In this document: one piece after another, positions 33,355 to 46,900 of the stretch
Numbering within the stretch: the stretch's first letter is position 1
Layout: the number at the start of each line of letters is the position of its first letter
Assembly: GCA_019059635.1 (NCBI GenBank)
Contig: JAGVRJ010000003.1
Coordinates: forward strand, 992,001 to 1,056,000
Direction: 5' to 3'
Length of the DNA: 64,000 bases
Source of the DNA: Proales similis
Lineage: Eukaryota; Rotifera; Eurotatoria; Ploima; Proalidae
The notes under the pieces: model-generated
What the model was told of the DNA's origin: nothing
Seen by the model: the letters and a program-made list of their open reading frames with translations, nothing else
Database searches by the model: none
Made by a program: the position numbers and the translations under genes

Positions 33355-36300
33355 CTAGATGCCAAAGTCGGAAAAGTTGATCGACTCCCAGACTGTGGTA
33401 AGCAGATTTTCGGCGAATATGCGGAAAAAGTACTCTTCTCTGGAGAGCTCTTGAACAATGTACAAATCGTCTATGTAGGGCTTGGCATTGGTCAATTTTA
33501 TCCAAGGCGTTGCCGAACTCGGACTCAATTCTAGAATAGATTAGAATAGATTAAAATCGGACGTAAAAAAAGGTCCAAAGGCGGCGAGCTAGTCTTACCG
33601 TAGTTTCGGGACGGGCGGAATTTGTCACTTTCGAGCGGCGCCGACTTGCCGTATTCATTCTCAGCGCTCACTCGGAAAACGTAGTCGTGGCCTTCGACCA
33701 GATTGTAAATGCGCAGAGTGCGCACATCGGGGTCGATTCGAGCCACTTTAATCCAAATATTCTCGCGGCAGTCTCGCTTCTCGACAAAATAGCTGAGCAG
33801 CTCTGAGCCACCGTTGTCTTTGGGCTGATGCCAAGAAATGTCGACTGTCTCTCGGGTCATATTGCTAAAGCTAATCGGACCGACTGGGGCCTGAGGAGCG
33901 CAGAAGCGATTCTTGGCCACAACCGGCTCGCTGATCTCAGCAAATCGGCCGACACCAGCCACATTCTCGGCAGCCACTCTAATCGAGTAAAGACCGCCCA
34001 CATGTAAATTTCTCAGCTTGTACTCGAGAGTGAATCGATCGACCGTGTCGTGAGCGATCCAGTCAATTTTGAACTCGCTTGAGCTATTCGATGTTATTTC
34101 GGCTCTTTCGATTAGATAGGCTGCGATGGGAGAGCCGCCTGTGTTTGATGGCGACATCCACGATATTGTCACTTGGCCATCTTCGACGCCACGTACACTC
34201 AAGTACTCGGGCGCACCCGGTGGTCTAATCGGCTTCTTGAGCTGAATGCGTTCGGTCTCAGCCGCTTTGCCCAGACCGAGCTCGTTGTAAGCGCACACTC
34301 TGAATCGATAGTCGTACTCGTGATCAAGCTCGTCTATAGTGAATGTAAGCCGCTTGGATCGGCCCATTTGTCCGACCTCATGCCAATGTGTGTGAATACT
34401 GGCCTGTTTGTAGATCTTGTAGCCCACGATCGGCTTAGAGCCGGAATTCTTCGGACTTATCCACGACAGAGTCACACTATTCTGAGTGACTTGGTCCACG
34501 CTAATTGAAATCGGCTTGGACGGCACGTGCTGGCTCAAGTCCATGCTCACAGGCTCTGACATTTCGGCCGGCTCACTCTGGCCTGCGTCGTTGACAGCGA
34601 TCACTCGGAAGAAATAGGTCGAGTTGGGCTCAAGTTCTTGCACGACATAATGCTCTTTGCTTGTCTGGCCCACTCGACTCCATTCAAGAGCGGTCTTTTC
34701 ACGCTGCTCGATGATAAACTTGCTCGCTTCTTTGTGCTTGTTGATTGAAAACGAACGCCAGACTAGAGTGACCGAATCAGAGGAGCGCTCTTTCACTCGC
34801 AAATACTCGGGCTTGTCAGGCGCAGACAGTTTAATCTCGATCGTGATCGGATGCGAAAGTTCGAGTGGAGCGGACTTGCCCACATCGTTCTCAGCAATCA
34901 CTCTGAAACTATAAGTCATGTCCTCGACAAAGTAGTCCACTACCCGATAGTTGTTTTCCTCGGTTACACCCACTCGAGTCCAGTCGGCGAGAGTGGCCGT
35001 GAATGTGGCGTCCATTTGACGCTTTTCCACAACATAGCGCTTGATCTTGGAGCCGCCGTCAGATCGAGGCTTGTTCCAGCTCAGATGGATCCAAGTGTTG
35101 TCCTCGGATAATTTGTACTCTAAAGGCCCTTGAGGCTGATCAGGAACTCTCATTTCTTTTTGCGGCTTCACATCTACGGACTCGTAGGAGGCCTCGCCTT
35201 TACCAGCCTTGTTCACGGCTCTCACTCTGAATCGATAGTTGACGCCTGCTTCAAGCGATCGCACCCGGAAAGTGGTCTCGTATGAGCCGCAGTTGCCAAT
35301 CTCGTTCCACTCATGAGAGTTGGAATCCCACTGCTCGATGACGTAGCCAGATATGAAACCGTTGCCATCGAACAGCGGCGGCTTCCAGTCAAGTTGCACC
35401 GAGTCTGGCTTTGCTTGTCGCGTGACCGTCAAATCCAGCGGTCGGCCGGCGAGCTCGATCTCTTTCTCGATGGTGATCATCTGGAATAGCTCACACGGCT
35501 CTGAACGACCTTGCGGGTTTTCGGCCACTACTCGGAACCAGTACGAGGCGCCCGGATTCAATTCATCGATTTCGACTGTGTGAACATCTGAATCGCTGAC
35601 TTTTACTCGAGCTGCTTTCACCCAAGTGACTCTGTTGGCGTCGCGTTTCTCGACAACAAATTGCCTGATGGGCAGTCCGCCGTCCGATTTGGGTGCTTTG
35701 AATTCGAGCGTCACTTTTCTGCTGTCGGCGCTCACCAGCTTAATGTCAGTGGGCGCTTCAGGCACTTGGTAGGGGCTCTTGACAGTGACCGGTGCGACCG
35801 TTTCAAGCGGCTGTGAAGTCAAATTTGCTTCGTTCTGCGCTCTGATTCGCACATAGTAGTCGTTGTTCTCAACCAGATTGTTTATGGTGTATTGGGTGGC
35901 GAGCGCGTTCACGCTTGCCACAGTTATCCAGTTGGCTTTGATCTTGTCTCTCACTTCGACAATAAAGTTGCTGACTTCGCCTAGCTGAGCTTCTTCCGCT
36001 TTCGGCCAGCTCACGGTTATCGAGCTCTCGTCGGTCGACACAACTGTGAGCGGTCCAATCGGAGTCGGCGGTGGTTGTACAGGTTTGCGCGGGCAAACGG
36101 CCTTCTCCAAAGTCTTGGGGTCACTCTCGCCTATTTCGTTGGCAGCAGTGATTCGGAAGTAGTAGAAGCGGCCTTCGGTCAGGTTTTGCACGCAATAGCT
36201 GGTGGCTATCGCGTCAAGTTTATCTGTTACAACCGTCCAACGACGACGACCCTTTTCGCACATTTCCAACTTGTACGATTTGATAGGTGCACCTCCATCG

Positions 36301-37932
36301 TGCGCCGGCGGCTCCCACTGCAGAGTGATGGCAGCACGGTCAAACCCGATTGGCTCAAAGCTTGCAGGCGGCTCCGGTGGGCCCTGTGGTCTTTGCGGGC
36401 ATATCGGCTCCAGAGAGTCAAGTGGCTCACTTAAGCCTTCGGCGTTCTCCGCAAACACTTGCACCGCGTAATGGCAACCCTCCATCAGACCCTTGATGGT
36501 CACAGAGTTGGTGCTCGCTCCTACACGGCCGCATTTGACCCAGACTGGACGATCAATATCGCGTCTCTTGACCAAGTAGCCGGTGATCGGGCTTCCTCCG
36601 TCGTTGAGAGGCGGCCTCCAGCTCACAACTGCACTTGAGTCAGTCACATTGGTCACTGCCAATGGCCCCTCGGGTCGATCGGGAACATCGTACGGGCTCT
36701 TGGCCTTGATTGGAGAGCTTGTTTGCAGTGGCTTGCCTGGGCCGATCAAGTTCTCAGCCACCACTCTGAAGTGATAGTCCATGTTCTCGTCCAGGTTCTC
36801 GACTTGCGCCGTGAAGGTATCAGCATCGTAAGCGCCCGCCCGGCTCCATTGTTGTTTGACCACATCGCGGTAGTAGACCACATAGCGAGTAACAGGCGCA
36901 CCGCCGTCGTCGTTCGGCGGTCCCCATTGAATGCTGATCGAATCGCGAGTGCACTTGAGGGCACTGATTGGACCCGACGGTGGTGACGGCTCGCTCAGCT
37001 TCTTCTTTGGCACAACTGGTCGGTTGAGCTCGAGCGGCTGGGAGCTGCCCAGTTTGTTGAACGCGCTTATTCTAAAGTAATACTCCTGACCCTCTCTCAG
37101 CTCAGAGACATCGTATCGCTTTGTATACGAGTCGAGCTCGGTCACTTTGCTCCACTCTCCGTTCTCGCCGCATTTCTTTTCCAGTACGTAGCCGAGCAAG
37201 GGTTCGCCTCCGGTCCAAGTGGGCGCACTCCATTCTAGACTGCAGCTGTCCGATCGTAGTTCACTGACCAGAAGTGGCACTGGAAAGTCAGGAACACTGT
37301 TTGGTCGCTTGATGGCCACAGGCACTGCACTCTGCAATGGCTCGCCGACTCCCATACTGTTCTTGGCCGAGATTCGGAAGTAGTACGAGTTGTTCTCAAT
37401 AAGATCACGCACGTCGAACTGCGTTGCGTTGGGCTCGACCACGTCGATCTGGTACCAGTGGGCACGTCTTGCTTCGCGAGCCTCGATAACATAAGCTGTC
37501 AGTCGACTTCCACCATCGCTGGCTGGCGGACTCCAGTTCAGAGTGCAACCGTTTGCGACTATATTGGAAGGCTCTAGTGGTCCAGTGGGAGCTGAGGGCG
37601 GATTGAATGCCGGTCGGGCCTCGATCGCTTGCTCTGACTCTAATGGCTGACTCTGGCCAATCGCGTTCTCAGCGAAGACGCGGAAAAAGTAGAAGCTGTT
37701 ACGCACTAGATTTTCACACGTGTAGCTGGTCACGCTTGGTCTGAGTGTGGCCACCTTGAGCCAGTTCAAGCTTGAAGAGAACGCCGGACTCGTGTTCTTT
37801 GCAATCTCAATCGAATAGTTTGTCAGCTCAGAGCCACCGTCCCATTTGGGCGCTTTCCAGTTCAAAGTTGCCGTTCGCGCCGTCTCTCGATCAAGTTCAA
37901 TGTCAAGTGGTCCACGCGGAGCATCAGGCACG
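33355..37932 (-). other. C-terminal run of 14 FnIII domains plus one partial
   Basis: Successive domains begin with a proline-rich start (such as DVPDAPRGPLDI, NPPSAPTGPLEP, SVPDFPVPLLVS, RPPGAPEYLSVR, CAPQAPVGPISF) and contain W-x-PP-x-DGG-type loops. Reading starts from near 37932, and I count 14 full domains without an intervening Ig. A C-terminal half-domain (YFFRIFAENLLTTVWE) then precedes the stop. The count is by eye. Confidence 0.8.
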
Positions 37933-40900
37933 TCAACAATCTGAAGCTCGAATTTCGCCTCGGCAGAACCGTGCGCATTTCGAGCCTTTATTGTGTACAT
38001 TCCCGAATCGTTTCGCTCGCACTGCTTCACCGACAAGTAGAACTGCGTCTCACTCGGACTGTTCAGTTTGACCTTGTCGCCTGAGTCTTTAACTTTGACG
38101 CCGTCCTTGTACCAGCTGACTTCAGGCACCGGACAGCCGGTCACTTCGCACATTATTCTGTTCAAATTCGAATTATTTCAATGTCAAGACGAAAAGGAGA
38201 TTAAAGAAGCAGAGCGACTTGCCTGAAATTGGATCCCACTGAAACAGCGGACATTCGCTTAAACTTGCTGTCGTAGCTGATTTCGGGCGGAGAGTAGACA
38301 TTAAAGAGACACGACTTGCTGTCTGCTCCGGCGATATTCTCGGCTGTTAGCGAATACTTTCCGGCGTCCTCAGGTTTGAGATTAGAAATAAGCAAAACTG
38401 CTTTGGACTGCGCATAGCTGACGGAATATTTGGACGAGTCGAGACCAAGATCTCTGGCGCCTTTGGCCCATGTGAGGGACGGCGTGGGCACACCGACCAC
38501 TCTGGTCTCAATTTTGCCTTGAGTGCCGACAAGCCCGCCCTGGTCGGGAATCGGCTCGATTTCAGGAGGCACAGGCCGCACTTGGTCCTGAGCCACAACT
38601 GTCTCGGTCGGCTCACTCGGCGCGCTCTCGCCCTGCTTGTTCTCTGCAATCACTCTGAACTCATATTTGTTCTTCTCGACCAGTTCCTGAATCTCGTATT
38701 CACACTCGCTGATGTAGTCGTCGGTGAATCGGAAAAAGTCGGTCTGGCCGACAATTCTCATCTCAACGTGATAGCGAGTGATCGGCTGACCTCCGGTTCT
38801 AAACGGCGGCAGCCAAGTGAGCAGGCAACTTGTGGCGGTCACGTCTTGCACGGTAACATTGATCGGAGGATCAGGTCGATTAAATGGATTTCTAGCCTCG
38901 CGCGGCTCGCTCGGTTTGCTGAACGGGCCCTCTCCTTCGGCATTTATCGCGCTGACCCGATAAGTATACTCAAGGCCTTCGGTAAGTCCTTTCACACTCA
39001 TTTGGTTCTCACTCACTGGCTGAGCAGTTATTCTCAACCATTTGGCGGCGGACTTTTGCTCGACAAAATAGCCGATTATCGGGGTACCTCCATCGCGTCG
39101 AGGAGGCTCCCATTTCAATCGACAACTGCTCGCACTCATTTCAAGCACGTCGGGTGTTCCTGGTGCTCCCGGCAAGTCAAATTGGCCACGAGCGACCACG
39201 GGCTCTTTGAGGTCGCATGGCTCAGAGATGCCGACTCGATTCTCAGCCAACACTCTGAACACGTACGTTTGGCCCCTTTCGAGTTTGTTGATGAGATGCT
39301 CGGTGAGGCTTGTGCTGTCAAGCCGAGTGTACGTGCCTCGCTTTTTGTCAAGCTGCTCGATATGATATTGAGTGATTGGACTGTTGCCGTCATCTTTGGG
39401 CGGCTGCCATGTGAGCTTGCAGCTGAACGACGACACTTCAGCCACAGTCAAGTTCTCTGGCGGCATGGGCACGTCAAGAACGCGAATGTGGAAGTGCGCT
39501 TCGGCACGGCCGGCTTCGTTCTCAGCCACGACCGTGTATTTGCCTCCTTCGTTTCGCTTGGGTCTCATGAGTGACAGGCTAGCCAATAGTTCGCCGTGCT
39601 CGGCAATCGCTCTGCTCGACTCCGGAGTTACTTGAATCGATTCAATGAACCAGTTGACGTTCGGCCGAGGCAAACCAGTCACTTCACAGTTGATATTCAG
39701 ATTCTGTTCGTTTGCGATCACATCGAACGGCTTCTCGAAACGCGAGTCGTACTTGATGCTCGGCGCTTGGATAACAGTGAGCTTGGCATCGGTGACCAGC
39801 TCGCCAAGAGGATTGCTCACCGTCAGCTTGTACAAACCTTCGTCCTTTGGTGCAGCGCTTGAAATCACCAGTTCGGCAGTGTCGTTGTCAAATGTCACAG
39901 AGCAATCGTCCTTGTAGCCAATGGGCCGTTCGTTTATGCTCCAGGTAACCTCGGGCGTTGGCTTGGCTTTGATCTTGGCCATGAACACTGCGCGATCACC
40001 AACACAGACCTTGAGATCTTTAAGCGGCTCGAGCAAAGTCGGCTTGGTGCCGATTATCTTTGTCTTGGCCGTGATCAGAGGCGTCGGGGCACTTGGCTCG
40101 CCTTCGCCGGCGGCATTCACCGCCAAAACGCGCAACTCGTATTCCTTGTTCTCTTTTAGGCCATCGGCCACAAAATATGGGGAACGAATCGGAGTGGCCG
40201 TTTGAACGGTTTCCCATCTCATGGTCTTGGGGTTTCGCTTTTGAACTCGATATTCAGTGATGGGCGATCCACCGTCGCTCAACGGCGGCGACCAGCTCAG
40301 CTCGATGCTTGACTTGGTCACTTCGCCGACCTTGAGGTCGATCGGAGCACCTGGAGGCTGGAAGGGCGGCTTGGCAGTGATTGGCTTGCTTGCTCCACTT
40401 GGCTCGCTCTCGCCAGCCTTGTTCACAGCGATCGCTCTGAACTCGTACTCGATTCCTTCGACTAAATCGTTGCATTCGATTGAAGTTCGAGAGACTGGCT
40501 CTCGGTTGAGTCGCACCCATCGGCTTGTGGCCGCCTGCTTTCGCTCGACGTAGTAGCCAATTATAGGCGAACCACCGTCATTGCTGGGCGCTTCGAATTC
40601 AACGGTGCAACCGGTCGCGCTCACTTCTTTGCATTGCACATTAAGCGGCGCGTCGGGTACATTGAACGGATGCTGAGCCGTTATTGGCTCGTGGATCTCC
40701 ACAGGCTCACTTCGGCCGTATTTGTTCTCTGCGCTCACACGGAACGAGTATCGTGAGCCGAGCTGAAGATTCTGCACCACATAAGACAGGTCATATGGCG
40801 ATGTGGTGGCCACTTCGTTCCAGCTCTTTCGATTGAAATCGCGCATCTCGATCACGTATCCGGTGATGGCCGAGCCTCCGTCATCCTCGGGCGCACGCCA

Positions 40901-43900
40901 AGTCAACTTGACATCCTCTGCACTGATTTCTGGCGTGGCCAGATCGCGTGGCGAGCCTGGTCGGTCAAGAACGTTCACTTTTATGTTGCAGCTCTCTCGA
41001 CCGTACTCGTTCTCAAGCGTCAGCTTATACACGCCCGAGTCCTCTCGAGTCGTTTTGTTGACGATCAAAGAGCACATGCGATTGCGAACCATTTCTCTCT
41101 TGAAACGCACTGACTCGGCCAACGGCTCGTCGTTTCGTGTCCAGCTCATCTTCGGCTCCGGGTGGCCTGTGAACTGAACCTCAAGTATGACGGGCTTGCC
41201 TCGTTTCACAGTCACTGTGTCTTTGTAGGCGGCGCTAAGCGAAAGCTTGGGCGGCATTTTAAAGCAGACCGTCGCCGAGCACTTCTTCTCATGCTCGCCT
41301 TGCAGCACAATCTTGTACTCGGCCGCATCGTCCACATTGAGCGAGCGGATGGTCAAGAAATGCTTCACTCCTTCGCGGCCCATGTCATATTTGCTCTCGT
41401 CTGATGTGAGCTCTTTGCCGTTTCGATACCATTTGGCGTTCACAAACGACTTGTTCAACAAGCAGTGCAGCTCTACTTGATCTTGCATCTCGCGCACTTC
41501 CACGTCTTGAAGCTTCTTGACGAAAAACACCGGCTCCTCTTCGACACTCAACTCGGCCTGGGTGCTAATTGCGCCGTTGACGACACATTTGACCTCGCCC
41601 GAGTCTTGTGCGCCGACCGACTCCACTCTCAGCTTGAGCACTGTGTCTTCTTGCTCAATGCGGTAGTGAGCGTCGTTCGCTTCGACCTCTTTTCCTCGGA
41701 CAAACCATTTCACCTGGAGCGGCTCGTTTGGTCGACTCGAATAAGCCAGTTTGTTCAACTTGCAGACAAACTGATGCGGCTCGTTCTCTCGAACGCCGGC
41801 GTCGACAAGTCGTTCAACAAATCTAATCTCCTCTTCGTGAACAGTCAGACGAGCAGAGCAGCTGGCGCTGTCGCCCACTTGGCAAGTTATCTCGCAGTTG
41901 TTGTCCTGTTTCAAATCGAGATCGTTGATCACGAGCTCGATGCGATTCTTTTCTTGCCGTTTCTTGTACTTTCCGGAGCTGAAATCCGCCTCTTCAAGCG
42001 GCCTGCCGTTTATGAACCAAGTTACTGGCTTATCTGAACGATTGACCACGCACTCGAACGTGGCCGATTGCTTCTCTTGTCCAGTCTGATCTTCTAATGG
42101 TCGCTTGAAAACTACAGGAATCTCTTTGACCAGCAGGTTGGCTTCGGCCTTCACACCGCCAATTGAGACAAGATAAGCACCCGAGTCGGTGAGCTCCGAC
42201 TTGTTCACTCGCAGCATCAGTTTCTTGCCCACTGTGTGAGTTTCAACTCGTCCACCGTCATAGATTCGCTCTTCTTGCTCTTGACCGTCGGCGTTCTTCA
42301 ACTTTCGATACCAGACGATGGGCAGATTTTGGCCCGTTTTGCTTGAGACTACACGCGACACTTCACAATCGAGCTGGGCGTTCTCCTTTTCAGTGACTTC
42401 AACATCTCTGAGCTTGACTGTGAAGTTTATCTCAGCCTCGAGCACGTCCAGTCGCGCCGATGTTCGCTCCGACTGAACAACGGCCGAATACTCGCTGGCA
42501 TCTGTGAGCATTAGATCGCGAATGGTGAGCGAATGCATCACGCCTTCGCTTCTGATCTGGTACTTGGCCGTCTCGCGCAGTTCTCTCTCCTCTTTGAACC
42601 ACTTGACGTGAACAGGCGTGCCGGTTTTCTTCCATTTCTCTTTTGAAATCTCGCACTCGAATGTGACCGTCTGCTCTTCGGCCTGGCTCTGATCGACCAG
42701 AACTCGAACGAACTTTACCGGCTGCTCGTGAACCGTCAGATAGGCCGACGACTTGGAGTTGTTCACCTCAACAGAGTAGGTGCCCTCGTCTTCAAGACCC
42801 ACGTTCTTTATCAGCAGTTTGCTTATTTTGTTCTCGTTCTCCATTTGATGCTTGGTCTCCGTCTGAACGTCTAAAGTGCGTCCGTCCAATCGCCACACAA
42901 TCTTGTCGTCCGCGCGAATGCTCTTGCTCATTTCAGCAGTGAACACAGCCACTTCGTCGAGCTCGGTGGCCTCTTGATCTTGCAGTTTCGATTTGAGCTC
43001 GATGGGCGCTTCGGTAACAACAAGCTGAGCACTGCACTCAAAATCGTCCTCGTACTTGATCGTGTAAGTGCCCGCGTCGTCCAGTTGGGCTTTATCAATA
43101 ATCAACTTGTAGACTTTGCCCTCTTGAACGAACTGGAGTCGAGAGCCGGATGTAAGCTTCTGGCCGTCTTTGAGCCAAACAACGCGCAGACGCGGCTTGC
43201 TCAACGTGCACACGAACGTGGCCGTTTCTTTCTCTTCGACTTGCTCGTCCTCGAGCGGTTTGATCACTTCTGCTGGCCGCTCGAGCACTTTCACATTGCA
43301 ACTGGTTCTTGTTTGCTTGACAGTGCACGCGTACGCTCCGGCGTCTTCAAGTCGAGCCGATCGAATGACAAGGCCGTACTTTTGCTGGCTTACTCGACGA
43401 TTGAAGCGGTCGAGACCGACGGCGTATTTGACATCGATGCCGTCCTTGTGCCAGACAGCCTCGGCGTCCAGCACATCGAACTCGCATTCCAACACAATGT
43501 CCTCCTTTTCGTAGACACTTAGATCTTCGAGTGGCCGCAGTGTGACGGCCGGCAGCTCTTCGACTTCAAGACGAGCAGAGCATTTGCGACCGCGCAGCAG
43601 GATTGTGTAGTCGTCAATATCAGCCAGTTGGCAGTCAAGAACCTGAAGAGTGTAAATGTTGCCGTCCACGCTGCATTTGTATTTGCTCTCGTCCGGCAAT
43701 ATTTCCAGGCCGCCCTTGAACCATTTCACCGACGCGTTCTCCTTGTTTGTGTGGCATAAAAACGTGGCCGTCTCCTTTTCTTTGACAGTCACATTTTGCA
43801 GACGAAGCTTGAACTCCACCGGAGTCTCTTCGACAAACAGAGAAGCGCTCGAGCTTGGTCCGCTTGTTCTGGCCGTGTATTTGGCCGCATGCGTTGGATC

Positions 43901-46900
43901 GACCTTCTTGAGCACCAGGCGATGAACTGTGCCGTCTGCGATCACTTGAACGTTGGGATCGTCGAGCGAAATGGGCTCACCGTTTCGCAGCCATTCGACC
44001 CCAACGTCCGGCTTGTTAAGTTCACATTCGAATGTTGCATTTTGGCCTTCGCGCAGCTCGACTTCACTCAGAGGTCTTATGAATTCAAGTGGAGCCTCAG
44101 TGACCGACAAGCTGGCATTCGATTCGACTGGCGTGTCTTTGACTCTGACTGTGTAGCGGCCTTCGTCTTCGAATTTGGCTCTTTTGATTCGAAGCGAATA
44201 TTTGTTGCCCACAGCCTTTAGCTCGAAGTTCTCAATATCAGTCGAGTCGAGCACTTGTCCGTCCTTGAGCCATTCGAGTCGATCCAGAAGGTCCGGCTTA
44301 TTTAGCTCTACTTCGAACTTGCACGATTTGTCTTCAACGCACACCTGATCTCTTAGGCCGCTGACAACCTCAATCGGCTTCTCCTCGACATTTAGCTTTC
44401 CGCTCGATTCCAAATCGCGCACTCGAACCGTGTAGACACCGGCCGCGCTACGAGGCGAGCATTCACTCAACCGCAGGTAGTAGACGTTGTTGTTGCTGTA
44501 TGCGCGAGTCAAAAAGTCGGATTTGATCGGTTGGCCGTCACGAAGCCATTCGACTTCTTCGTTCGGCTTGCTGAGCTCAACGCAAAGAATCGCTTCTTCG
44601 CCTTCTTGAACGGTTTTCTCTTCGAGTCCTCGAACTATCTCGAGTGGACCTTCGGCAACGTTCAATTTGGCATTTGTGCTCGCCAACTCGTCGTCGATTC
44701 TGTTTCGCCGAACAGCCACACAGGACAGGTTCTGCGTGTCTCGAAGCGTGAGGCCGGTAATTGTGAGACGTTGGACGCGTCCGTCGCTCTCAATTTTAAC
44801 TCGGTCGTCTTCTTCTATGCGCTTGCCGTACCGTTTCCATACACATTGCACGCCGTCTTTGCTAACCTCACACTCCATGGTGACCGTCTGCTTTTCAACA
44901 GCTTCGTATTTGGCCTCAAGTGGACGAACGAACTCGACTGGCTCCTCTTTGACTTTGACAGACGCAGATGACTTGGCTTTGCCGATGCGCACTTCATATT
45001 TGCCCGCCTGGTCGAGTTGGGTCTTGGGCAAAATCAATGCCAGCTTTGTTCCATCGCGCACAAACTCGACACCGTCCTCTGGTCCGAGTTTCACTCCGTC
45101 GTGGTACCAGGACACCTCGTCGCTCTCCTTGGGCTCTTTGTTTAGCTCGCACTCCAAAGCGACTTGCTCGTTCTCAGTGCAGCGCTGATTAGTGAGCGGC
45201 TTCTCAAAGTCGATCGGAATCTCAATCACGTTGAACAGACACTGGCTTTGGTCAACTGTTTGACCTTGCGGGTCCACAACTTCGCATTTGATGGCTCCTG
45301 CATCGGCCAGAGAAACGTCATTTATCTCCAGCATGAAATGAGTGTCGTCGATTTGGTGCGGTTTTACTCGATCGTTGACGCTAATCGGTTCGCCGTTCAA
45401 ATACCATTTCACCTGATGATTTGGTTTCGAAAGGGACACTTCGAACAAGGCTCGTTCGTGTTCGCTCTTGCTTTGATCTTGAAGTGGACGCAGCATTTTG
45501 CACGGTAGCTCTTTGACTTTGAGCTGAACCAAGCACTTGCTGCTGCGCACTTGAACTGTGTAATCGCCCGAGTCTTTCAAGCTGCAGTCTCTCACATTCA
45601 GAGTGGTCACACTGGCTTCTTTGTCGAATTCGACGTGATATTTCATCGATTCTTCGATAGTGGCCTGCGAAAGCGACCAGTTCACGTCTTTTCTCAGCAC
45701 AGTTCGGCTAATCGTTGCCTTAAGACCGGCGTCTTGATGCTCAAACACTTCGACTGGCTCCACTTTGATATCGATCGGCAGCTCCTTGACTGTGAGTTGA
45801 GCCTCGAGCTGTTTGCCGCCCGGCAGAGCGCAGCTTACTTTGCCGTTGTGCTCGAGCTGGCATCGCTTTATTCTCAGAATGCGCTTGTTTCCTTCGCTCT
45901 TTATTCGCATGTGCTCTCCGTCGGCCAAACGTTCGCCGTTCAAGCTCCATTTGACTCGAGCGTCCGCTTTACTCACTTCGCATGTGAATTCGACGTCGTC
46001 TTCTTCGTCAACACTCTGATCATCCATTGAGCCAACAAACTCGGCAGGTGACTCTTCTACAGTCAGCAATGCCTTTGACTTGAGTTGAGTGCCCGGAATC
46101 TGAACAGTGAACATTCCTTGATGAGACAGCTCACAACTGGCGATCACAAGTCTTGCTTTGTTTCCGTCCACTTGGAGTTCATAAGTGCCAGAAGTGAAGC
46201 ATGCCTCGATCGGCTGATCATTAAACAGCCATTCGACTGCGCCGGGTGCTTTACTAAACTCACACTCGAAGCAGACTTGTTGCTTCTCTAAGCAGTCTTG
46301 GTCTTGAAGGCGTTTGCTCACTTGAATTGGCTCCTCTTTCACAGTGACGTAGGCTTCGCTCTTTGCCTCGCCCGCAACGAACGTGTAAACGCCGGCATCA
46401 GTGAGCGAGCTGTTTTTGATTGTCAGCTCGTGTTTACCGTTGAACGACTCAATGATGACATTTTCGTTCGGTTCAATCGGCTGGCCATCTTTGAGCCAAG
46501 TGCCAGGCGCTGTTTTGTCCGATATTTGCACACTGAGTTTGAGCGGCTGCTTCTCAGTCACTGTCTGGTCTTGAAGAGGCTTCAGAATTTCGGCAAAATC
46601 TTCGACCTTGAGCACAGCAGACGCTCTCTGTTCATCCACAATCGCTGTGTAGGTTGCCTCGTCTTCCGGCATGCAGTCGTTTATGATCAAGCTGCTCATT
46701 TTGCCGACCTTCTCCACGCTGAACTTGGCGTCGAGCACAATCGGTTCGCCGTTACGCAGCCATTTCACGCGCGAAAGTCGATCAGGCAGCTTAAGGTCGA
46801 AAATGGCCTGCTGGTGTTTGCGCACTTGTTTGTCCTCGAGCGAAAGTCTAAATTGCACTTGAATTTTCTCCTCGACTTCTTCGGTCTCAACAACGTCGAC

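Noticed and set aside
33202-33534. Plus-strand 110-codon open reading
   Set aside because: It is antisense to the last FnIII exon of the titin-like gene and has no homology that I recognise.
38519-39574. Plus-strand open reading of about 350 codons opposite the titin-like exon
   Set aside because: It is antisense to conserved FnIII/Ig coding and has no recognisable fold. Many similar antisense frames run along this gene because its codon usage avoids the complementary stops.
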